Shown: positions 51,339-58,078 of the stretch, piece by piece
Numbering within the stretch: the stretch's first letter is position 1
Layout: each line of letters begins with the position of its first letter
Source of the DNA: JBAXQQ01 sp037131695
GTDB taxonomy: Bacteria; Armatimonadota; Hebobacteria; CAIYQO01
Direction of reading: 5' to 3'
Length of the DNA stretch: 58,078 bases
NCBI GenBank assembly: GCA_964638715.1
Contig: CAZWZF010000028.1
Location: forward strand, 1-58,078
Notes under the pieces: generated by a model
The model's database searches: none
What the model saw: the letters and a program-made list of their open reading frames with translations, nothing else
What the model was told of the DNA's origin: nothing
Program-made: the position numbers and the translations under genes

Positions 51339-54278
51339 ATGAATAGATTTTTTATCATTATCTTTTTTTGTATTCAAGTTATTGCTGTATTTGCAGCCGA
51401 CCCGGATATTTTCCGCGATGGTGAAGCTGCCCCGGTAACGGTCGCTATTGGCCGCATGATGAAACCACCAACACTTGACGGCACACTGACCGACTGGCCA
51501 GCCGATGCCACATCAATATTATTAGGATCAAATACTCAGACCGGTCGACGATTCCCCTGGGGTGGAACCCGCGATGTCAGCGGTTCTATACGGCTTGCCT
51601 GGGATGAAACCTATATGTACCTTGCTGCTGATGTAAATGACGATAAAGTTTTACAGGCAAATGGTGGTGCGGAAGTATGGCAAGGCGACACCCTTGAGCT
51701 ATTTTTCAACACATTTCCCCGCCAACAGCGGCTTGATGGTTTTTATCAGCAGGCGATAGTACCTAACATTAAACCAGACACGAAATTCACTACCACTGGA
51801 CCGCCAAAATTATTTGAAGGCGTCGAAGGGGCTACTCAATTGCGCGCAACCGGTTATACCATGGAATGTCGTATCCCATGGAAAAACTTTGCTGGATTTA
51901 CCCCGACATTTGGCACTTCGCTGGGATTTCAGGTATTTATCGATGACCGCGACAATACCGGCAGAAAAACACAGTTGTTATGGTATCCAAGCGCGATTAG
52001 CTTTGCCCAGCCTACCCACACCAATATACTATCACTTCGCGACCACGGACAGACATCATTGCCGCAGGTGCTTGCCGGACCAAATAACTGGTGTGTAACC
52101 GATGCCAATAATATGATGGTCAGCGCGATTGCTGATGTTGAAGGTGTGAAAACGGCTATTATTACCGCTATTGCGCCATACCCTGACCCGGCACATATAC
52201 CTGCACCGGCAACAATAGATTTAACCAAATCTGGTGACCGTACAAGCATCGGGCAAACCACTATCTCGATGAAAGATTGTGAAGGTTTATACAACTTTTC
52301 TGTTTGTGTAATGAATGAAAAAGGTCAGACATTAACGACCAACTCATTTCAGGCTGAGTTAGTCGACGCAAAATTTCAACGAATGCGCACCATTAATAAT
52401 GATTTGAAAACGCGCATTGATATCATAAAAAAACGCAATGACCTTGACCCTATCATGCGGGCAGGAGTTGCCGCCTGGTATACCCGCGTTACCTCATTCG
52501 TATTTAACGAAGCACGGCCAGAAGCTGTTAATGCCTCTTTGCTTAACCAAATGCTGGTTGAATATGAAGATATCGATAAAGCATTAACCACACTGGAAAA
52601 CGGCAAAGACCCTTACGAAGGCCGCACCGGTTCCTTTGTTCGCGCTTATCGTTCGCCGCTTACCGCACAACCATGGCAATACGCATTATATGTACCATCT
52701 TCGTATAAACCAAAAGCGGAAAAAGGAATGCCCCTTATCGTGCTGCTGCATTCAATCTTTGCTGATGAACGCATGTTATCGATGATAGCGGATACCTTTA
52801 AAGATACCGGCGCAATTGTATACCAGGGCGCCGCCTATCGCCAGTTTGACTGGGGTGGCATCAGTGCGGCAGAAACCTGGGCCGGATTGAATGAAGTAAA
52901 ACGGCTGTACCATATTGATGAAGACCGGGTTTACCTGGTTGGATATCATATCGGCGGCCGCGGCACCTGGCAATTAGCCATAGCGTGTCCCGACCTGTGG
53001 GCAGCAGCAGCACCGATATTTTCCGGCATTGATACCGGGCCGAATTATCCGGCAATGCGCCTGTATCCTGAACATTTTGATACCGCGATAAACTCGCGAA
53101 TACCTAACAATAAACTCCCCGCACAGCCGGAACCGATTGTTAATCCGCTGGAAAAGAAGCTGTTTGAACAGGCAAGCCTGGTATCACGGATAGGCAATAT
53201 CGTGAATATACCTTTGCGCAGTGCATTTGGCGAAGATGATTTTAATGCTGCGGCAGAAAGACTGGCAATGCAGCAGCGGTTGGCAGATTTGGGTATTATC
53301 TTGAATACCCATTATGTTCCCGGCGCAATGCATGGCAGTCCGACAGATGAAATCCGCGACCCGGCATTTTACCAATGGCTGCTTGCCAATAAACGCCAAT
53401 CATACCCGAAACAACTGAAATTTACCGCAACAAATTTGCGCGATAACAATGCCTGGTGGGTCAGCATAGACCAGCTTTCTTCCCCGGCAGAAATCGCCAG
53501 TATTGATGGCAAAATTAGCATCCAGAATGTCATCGTCACTACTACAAATGCCAATGCTGTTTCACTGCTGCTGGACAAACGCCTGGCACCGGTAGGAACT
53601 ACATTATCAATATCTGTTGATGCCCAACCGGCGATTACAGCAACTATCGACGAAACGCCATCTACATTAAAGCTGATTCGCACTGATGGCAAATGGTCAG
53701 TCGGAACCATTCCTGCCGGTCAAAAACGTCATGGCATTTCCGGACCGATTGATGATTTCCAGCGCGACCGCTTTATCTTTGTTTACGGCACCGGTGGGGA
53801 TGACGTGCAAAAGACAGCCTTGGAAAAACGCGGCAAAAAAATGGCAGACTGGGGTCTGGGTGCGATATTCCCGGTAAAGGCTGATACCGAAGTCACCGAT
53901 GATGATATCAAAAATGCTAATCTTATCCTTATCGGCACACCGGCAAATAACCAGGTTATCGCCAAAATTGCCGATGGACTGCCAATTCGCTGGACAGAAA
54001 CCGGCATCACCCTCGGCGGCATCGTCGCTAACGATCCCGGTTCCAGCGCCTGCCTTACCGTACCCAACCCGCTGTCGCCAGACCATTACGCCGTTATTAT
54101 CACCTCAATAGACGACTACGGTTACCAGATTTGGGAGAACCGCAACCCGGGCGGCGACTACGTAATAGGGAAAACAAATCCCAACCAGGACAAACCTACA
54201 TATATGGTATCAGCCCGTGGATGGTTTACAAATAACTGGAAATGGTCTGATGATTTGTGTATAAAATATGATAAGTAA
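51339..54278 (+). CDS. Secreted CBM9-like protein with a degenerate esterase domain
   Basis: 979 residues. Signal peptide (VIAVFA-ADP), CBM9-like domain (about 35-235; TLDGTLTDW, TYMYLAADVNDDK, DTLELFFNTFPR), a helical linker (about 345-430), and a feruloyl-esterase/PHB-depolymerase-like alpha/beta hydrolase domain (about 440-700: WQYALYVPSSYKPKAEKGMPLIVLLHS, VYLVGYHIGGRGTWQLAIACPDLW, GAMHGSP). At the nucleophile elbow the usual G-x-S-x-G-G reads GYHIGG, so the Ser is His537 (codon 52947-52949). The family His is still present. A beta-rich C-terminal part of ~280 residues is not recognised. Either a binding-only pseudoenzyme or a different chemistry. GH95 begins 11 bp after its stop. Confidence 0.8.
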   Translation: MNRFFIIIFFCIQVIAVFAADPDIFRDGEAAPVTVAIGRMMKPPTLDGTLTDWPADATSILLGSNTQTGRRFPWGGTRDVSGSIRLAWDETYMYLAADVNDDKVLQANGGAEVWQGDTLELFFNTFPRQQRLDGFYQQAIVPNIKPDTKFTTTGPPKLFEGVEGATQLRATGYTMECRIPWKNFAGFTPTFGTSLGFQVFIDDRDNTGRKTQLLWYPSAISFAQPTHTNILSLRDHGQTSLPQVLAGPNNWCVTDANNMMVSAIADVEGVKTAIITAIAPYPDPAHIPAPATIDLTKSGDRTSIGQTTISMKDCEGLYNFSVCVMNEKGQTLTTNSFQAELVDAKFQRMRTINNDLKTRIDIIKKRNDLDPIMRAGVAAWYTRVTSFVFNEARPEAVNASLLNQMLVEYEDIDKALTTLENGKDPYEGRTGSFVRAYRSPLTAQPWQYALYVPSSYKPKAEKGMPLIVLLHSIFADERMLSMIADTFKDTGAIVYQGAAYRQFDWGGISAAETWAGLNEVKRLYHIDEDRVYLVGYHIGGRGTWQLAIACPDLWAAAAPIFSGIDTGPNYPAMRLYPEHFDTAINSRIPNNKLPAQPEPIVNPLEKKLFEQASLVSRIGNIVNIPLRSAFGEDDFNAAAERLAMQQRLADLGIILNTHYVPGAMHGSPTDEIRDPAFYQWLLANKRQSYPKQLKFTATNLRDNNAWWVSIDQLSSPAEIASIDGKISIQNVIVTTTNANAVSLLLDKRLAPVGTTLSISVDAQPAITATIDETPSTLKLIRTDGKWSVGTIPAGQKRHGISGPIDDFQRDRFIFVYGTGGDDVQKTALEKRGKKMADWGLGAIFPVKADTEVTDDDIKNANLILIGTPANNQVIAKIADGLPIRWTETGITLGGIVANDPGSSACLTVPNPLSPDHYAVIITSIDDYGYQIWENRNPGGDYVIGKTNPNQDKPTYMVSARGWFTNNWKWSDDLCIKYDK

Positions 54279-54289
54279 GGTTCATTCTC

Positions 54290-56614
54290 ATGCAAAAACT
54301 AAAATTATGGTATAACTCCCCTGCTGGGGATGATTGGAATTGCGCGCTGCCGATTGGGTGCGGGCGACTGGGCGGTATGGTATTTGGCAATGTCGATACC
54401 GAACGCATACAGACTAACGAAGACAGCGTTTGGAGCGGCGGACCGCGCAACCGGACGAATCCTGACGCGCTTGCCAATCTTGCGGAGATTCGCCGTCTGT
54501 TGTTAGCCGGCGACCCGGTAGCGGCAGAGCAACTGGCACAGGATGCATTATGCGGGGTGCCGGATATCATGCGGCATTATGAACCATTATGCGATTTGCT
54601 CTTCACTTTTTATCACGGCGAGAACTCCGATAAACCGGTAGATAATTATCACCGCGAACTCGACCTGGATGATTCTATTTGCCGGGTCAGTTATACCCGC
54701 GGCATTACAGAATATACCCGCGAACATATCTGCAGTTTCCCAGACCAGGTGATGGCGATACGACTGACAGCTTCCCGTTCCGGCGCGATATCTTTCCGAT
54801 TGCGCATACAGCGGGGACCATTTGATAATTATGCCGCCCGCTATGCCGAAAGCATTCGCAAAAACGATGATGATTCAATATTAATGACCGGGTCAACCGG
54901 TGGCGGAGCTATATCATTTGCGGCGATTGCAAATGTGAAATGCGAAGGCGGCACACATCGCATCGTCGGTGAAACGCTCATCGTCGAAAATGCCGACGCG
55001 GTAACATTGCTGTTTGGGGCAGCGACTTCATACCGCGAGAATGCTCCCTCAATAATCTGCGCAAAAACTATTGACGCCTGCAAATATTTAACCTGGGATG
55101 AATTGAAAAATCACCATATTGCTGATTATCAATCATTATTCAACCTGGTGACTTTAAATATCGGGGGCAATCCAACTTCTGACAATTCAGACACGGACGA
55201 ACGTCTTGAATTTGTTTCACATGGCGGTTCCGACCCTGGTCTAATTTCACTGTATTTCCAATATGGCCGATACCTGCTGATATCATCCAGTCGTCCGGGA
55301 TCTTTGCCGGCAAATCTGCAGGGAATATGGAACCAGGAATTTACCCCGCCATGGGGCAGCAAATATACTATAAATATCAACACCGAAATGAATTATTGGC
55401 CAGCGGAAACCTGCAATCTGGCAGAATGTCATGAGCCGCTATTTGACATGGTAGAACGCCTGCAGGAGCCGGGACGTAGAATGGCGCGGGATATGTATGA
55501 TTGCGATGGTGTAGTGTGCCATCACAATACTGACCTTTGGCTGGATTCCGCTCCGGTTGACCGCAATGTGGCATCAACCTACTGGCCCATGGGGGCAGCA
55601 TGGCTGACATTGCATCTGTGGGAAGGCTACCAGTTCATGCCCGACCCGGCATTCCTTGACCGTATATATTCAGCGTTAAAAAACTCCAGCCTATTTTTCA
55701 AAGATTTCCTGATTGAAGATAATCATGGCCGGTTGATAACCTGCCCTACCAGTTCGCCGGAGAACACCTACATATTGCCAAATGGCAACAAAGGTCAACT
55801 CTGCGCTGGTTCTACCATGGATACCGCAATTATTGACCAGCTTTTCCGCGCCACTATTGAAGCGGCAAAAAAGTTGAATGTTGATGAAGATTTGCGATAT
55901 CAATTAGAAAATATGCGCCAGCAACTGCCGCCATTTAAAATTGGAAAATTCGGGCAACTGCAGGAATGGCCAGAAGACTATGAAGAGGCAGAACCCGGTC
56001 ACCGTCATGTATCGCACCTTTACGCGCTGCATCCCGGCGACCAAATTTCCCCTTCGCAAACGCCAGCATTAGCCGCTGCAGCGCGAATCAGCCTGGAACG
56101 GCGGCTTGCCGCCGGTGGCGGACATACCGGTTGGAGTCGGGCATGGATAATAAACTTTTGGGCGCGTTTGTGCGATGGCAACAAAGCATTGGAAAATATC
56201 ATCGCATTATTGTCAAAATCAACTTTGCCTAACCTTTTTGACAATCACCCGCCTTTCCAGATAGACGGCAATTTCGGCGGCACAGCCGGAATCGCGGAAA
56301 TGCTGCTGCAAAGCAACAACGGCGTAATCCACCTGCTGCCGGCATTACCCACAGCATGGAAAGAAGGTACCGTTAAAGGATTGCGCGCACGCGGCGGATT
56401 TGAAGTTAACATAAGATGGACAGCAGGACGCCTGAAAAATGCCGTAATAAAATCAAAAGCTGGTCATCAATGTACAATTAAATTAGAAAATGTTAATAAT
56501 ATCTCAATAGCAACGTCAACAAATGGTGAATATACTATATTACCATCTGTGAAGAAAGGTGAATGGTTATTGCCGGAAAATGATGGGAATAGCTGGTATA
56601 TTAAGGTAGATTAA
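54290..56614 (+). CDS. GH95 alpha-L-fucosidase
   Basis: 774 residues, no signal peptide. The N-terminal domain has KLWYNSPAGDDWNCALPIGCGRLGGMVFG and ERIQTNEDSVWSGG; the (alpha/alpha)6 domain has INTEMNYWPAETCNL (with the paired Asn residues of the family active site), GQLQEWPEDYEE (likely general acid Glu), GHRHVSHLYALHPGD, GWSRAWIINFWARL and PPFQIDGNFGGTAGIAEMLLQS (catalytic-base-side region). GH95 inverting enzymes release terminal alpha-1,2-fucose, some act on L-galactose. The enzyme is probably cytoplasmic. It closes the GH130-to-GH95 gene run, with no space for an own promoter. Confidence 0.94.
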   Translation: MQKLKLWYNSPAGDDWNCALPIGCGRLGGMVFGNVDTERIQTNEDSVWSGGPRNRTNPDALANLAEIRRLLLAGDPVAAEQLAQDALCGVPDIMRHYEPLCDLLFTFYHGENSDKPVDNYHRELDLDDSICRVSYTRGITEYTREHICSFPDQVMAIRLTASRSGAISFRLRIQRGPFDNYAARYAESIRKNDDDSILMTGSTGGGAISFAAIANVKCEGGTHRIVGETLIVENADAVTLLFGAATSYRENAPSIICAKTIDACKYLTWDELKNHHIADYQSLFNLVTLNIGGNPTSDNSDTDERLEFVSHGGSDPGLISLYFQYGRYLLISSSRPGSLPANLQGIWNQEFTPPWGSKYTININTEMNYWPAETCNLAECHEPLFDMVERLQEPGRRMARDMYDCDGVVCHHNTDLWLDSAPVDRNVASTYWPMGAAWLTLHLWEGYQFMPDPAFLDRIYSALKNSSLFFKDFLIEDNHGRLITCPTSSPENTYILPNGNKGQLCAGSTMDTAIIDQLFRATIEAAKKLNVDEDLRYQLENMRQQLPPFKIGKFGQLQEWPEDYEEAEPGHRHVSHLYALHPGDQISPSQTPALAAAARISLERRLAAGGGHTGWSRAWIINFWARLCDGNKALENIIALLSKSTLPNLFDNHPPFQIDGNFGGTAGIAEMLLQSNNGVIHLLPALPTAWKEGTVKGLRARGGFEVNIRWTAGRLKNAVIKSKAGHQCTIKLENVNNISIATSTNGEYTILPSVKKGEWLLPENDGNSWYIKVD

Positions 56615-56626
56615 CTTAAATTTCAT

Positions 56627-56664
56627 ATTGATACGCAAGATTTAGATATATTTTGCGTATCAAT
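56627..56664. terminator. 12-bp dyad after GH95
   Basis: ATTGATACGCAA (56627-56638) and TTGCGTATCAAT (56653-56664) are exact inverted copies with a 14-base spacer. There is no T tract after it, so it may be a weak terminator, an mRNA-stabilising stem or an operator for the promoter just downstream. Confidence 0.55.
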
Positions 56665-56677
56665 GCCGTAACACTAA

Positions 56678-56707
56678 TTGACAATCATTACCTTCAAGGA
56701 ATAATAT
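56678..56707 (+). promoter_or_regulatory. Promoter of prepilin copy 4
   Basis: TTGACA (56678-56683), 18 bp, TAATAT (56702-56707). It would give a leader of about 70 nt ending in AAAGGAGG before the ATG at 56785. Confidence 0.65.
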
Positions 56708-56784
56708 TTATAAAAGAATGTTACCAGTAATGCAATATTTTAATTTGCATTGGGTATAAATATTAATTAAAGGAGGTTTATGTC

Positions 56785-58002
56785 ATGCAATTAAAACTTC
56801 ATTCAAAGGGGTTCACATTAATTGAACTCCTGGTAGTAATTGCCATTATTGCTATCCTCGCTGCCATTCTGTTCCCGGTATTCGCACGTGCCCGGGAAAA
56901 AGCCCGTCAAACGACATGCCTATCAAACCAGCGTCAAATCGCTGCATCATTTTCAATTTTTACTCAGGACCACGATGAATCTTTTCCATCTGTAAAAACT
57001 GTTTGGACTGATATCAAGGTTGACCAGGGTGTTTTGAAATGCCCGACTGCAGGCACCAGCATCACCAATGCTTATGTGTATAACGCTGATCTGAGTGAAA
57101 AAGCTATTGGAAAAATTGATGACCCCACCAAAAAGACTCTTACTGGTGACGGATTTCATGCAGCTACTCCAGAAGCACTTCCCATAGCAGCAACAGAAAA
57201 CAACTGCGCTTATTCATCTGCAGACTTTTTATACCGTCATTCAAACATGGTAGTTTTAAGTTATGTTGATGGTCATGCCAGCATTTCTAAAGATACCCCG
57301 CCTTCTGGCCTTGGCACGCCAGAATTAACTGTAAAAGACCAGCTTATTGCTTTCTATGATGCAGGAAAGGGTATAACATCCGCTGCTGGCGTGGTATCTG
57401 AATGGGCAAATCAAGGCACATTAACCATCTGTAAAGCAACTGTATCATCCGGGTCGACAGGACCTACTGTGAATGCTACTGGTATAAATGGCTACCCTAC
57501 CCTGCTCTTTAACGGAACATCAAATTGTATGGGTGTTCAGGCAGATATTCCTGAAACTAACTATACTGAAATTATAGCATTCAAGACTTCCTCTTCATCA
57601 TCAGGCGCTATGATAGCTGCAACTGACAGCAACAATTATGGTGCAAGTAATCATGACCGGCAATTCGGTTTTTCCGGCGGTAAAATAGCCAGTCGCGTCT
57701 GGAATGATGAAACAATAACATCTGCAAGCACCAGCAATGACAGCAAACCGCATGTTGCCTGCCTGGTTGTCGCTGCTCCTGGACAAAAAATATACCTTGA
57801 CAACACTACTACAGCGGTAATATCAGGTAGTAAAACCGGTTCAGACTTCAACTGGCAGACATATTTCTTAATCGGTGGTCATTCGGCATGGGGATATTAC
57901 AACGGTGAAATTGCTGAAATATTATGGTATTCAAAAGTTCTCAGCGACAACGACCGCGCATCAGCAATGAATTACCTTAAATTAAAGTATTCAATACCGT
58001 AA
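56785..58002 (+). CDS. Prepilin-like H-x9-DG protein with LamG-like C-terminus (copy 4)
   Basis: 405 residues, the same length as copy 1. Leader MQLKLHSKG-FTLIELLVVIAIIAILAA, FPVFARAREKARQTTCLSNQRQ, motif His152...Asp162-Gly163. The C-terminal part is LamG/concanavalin-like: LIAFYDAGKGITS, GYPTLLFNGTSNCMGV, GQKIYLDNTTTAVISG and the closing YYNGEIAEILWYSKVLSDNDRASAMNYLKLKYS, which parallels the end of copy 1. It is probably exported, N-terminally anchored or assembled in a pseudopilus, and binds surface glycan (inference). Start follows AAAGGAGG; a hairpin terminator ends the gene at the window edge. Confidence 0.86.
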   Translation: MQLKLHSKGFTLIELLVVIAIIAILAAILFPVFARAREKARQTTCLSNQRQIAASFSIFTQDHDESFPSVKTVWTDIKVDQGVLKCPTAGTSITNAYVYNADLSEKAIGKIDDPTKKTLTGDGFHAATPEALPIAATENNCAYSSADFLYRHSNMVVLSYVDGHASISKDTPPSGLGTPELTVKDQLIAFYDAGKGITSAAGVVSEWANQGTLTICKATVSSGSTGPTVNATGINGYPTLLFNGTSNCMGVQADIPETNYTEIIAFKTSSSSSGAMIAATDSNNYGASNHDRQFGFSGGKIASRVWNDETITSASTSNDSKPHVACLVVAAPGQKIYLDNTTTAVISGSKTGSDFNWQTYFLIGGHSAWGYYNGEIAEILWYSKVLSDNDRASAMNYLKLKYSIP

Positions 58003-58037
58003 TCGCAATTAATAACTTAATACCACAGTCATCCCAT

Positions 58038-58078
58038 ATCACCTGAGAACACATAGTTTTCAGGTGATTTTCTTTTTA
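58038..58078 (+). terminator. Terminator of prepilin copy 4
   Basis: ATCACCTGAGAAC (58038-58050) pairs with GTTTTCAGGTGAT (58056-58068, one G-T pair) and is followed by a T-rich run to the window end. Confidence 0.88.

Noticed and set aside
1..58078. tRNA, rRNA, transposase, integrase or prophage genes
   Set aside because: None was recognised on either strand.

Overview
This window reads as one contiguous piece of a bacterial chromosome, AT-rich (roughly 40% G+C by eye). Four genes encode prepilin-like proteins whose N-terminus runs from GFTLIELLVV to FPVFARAREKARQTTC and which carry an H-x9-DG motif. That combination is typical of Armatimonadota/Abditibacteriota and of the Planctomycetes/Lentisphaerae side of the tree. 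Corrinoid and radical-style enzymes, a peroxiredoxin under an Fe-S Rrf2 regulator and a gut-type set of fucose/rhamnose/mannose enzymes suggest an anaerobic glycan degrader. The phylum call is inferred from protein style and was not tested with a tree.

Layout: (1) 1-4.9 kb: the tail of a type II-A CRISPR-Cas operon (3' end of cas9, cas1, cas2, csn2, all overlapping), a 110-bp leader ending in ATTTGAG, and an array of 39 repeats and 38 spacers. (2) 5.2-9.7 kb: housekeeping genes rpsF-ssb-rpsR, tpiA, an Rrf2 regulator with a 2-Cys peroxiredoxin, and a GT4 glycosyltransferase. (3) 9.9-28.2 kb: mixed core genes: Gfo/Idh oxidoreductase, ROK sugar kinase, a secreted propeller protein, a ComEC membrane core, a RACo-type corrinoid activator, ispE, a prepilin with a lectin-like C-terminus, a UroD-like protein, mreC, a SWIM/SNF2 pair, a membrane protein and a MEMO-family protein. 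(4) 28.4-58 kb: a glycan region with two SGNH esterases, four secreted CBM9-like proteins, an acetyl-esterase-like hydrolase, GH78, an AraR-like GntR/LacI regulator with a probable operator, two tandem prepilins, GH130, a second Gfo/Idh enzyme, an esterase-like protein lacking its serine nucleophile, GH95 and a fourth prepilin.

How the genes may work together: exported CBM9/propeller proteins, secreted SGNH esterases and pseudopilins with variable (partly LamG-like) C-termini would bind and de-esterify a rhamnose-, fucose- and mannose-containing glycan outside or in the periplasm. The GH78, GH95, GH130 and AXE-like enzymes lack signal peptides and would finish oligosaccharides in the cytoplasm. 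ROK kinase and Gfo/Idh enzymes would feed sugars into metabolism. No transporter lies in the window.

Intergenic DNA is rich in inverted-repeat elements (9683-9841, 18993-19200, 33900-34041), a dispersed 76-bp repeat (10919 and 40514) and clear hairpin terminators. No tRNA, rRNA, transposase or integrase was seen. The tracrRNA was not found and is probably upstream of cas9, outside the window.
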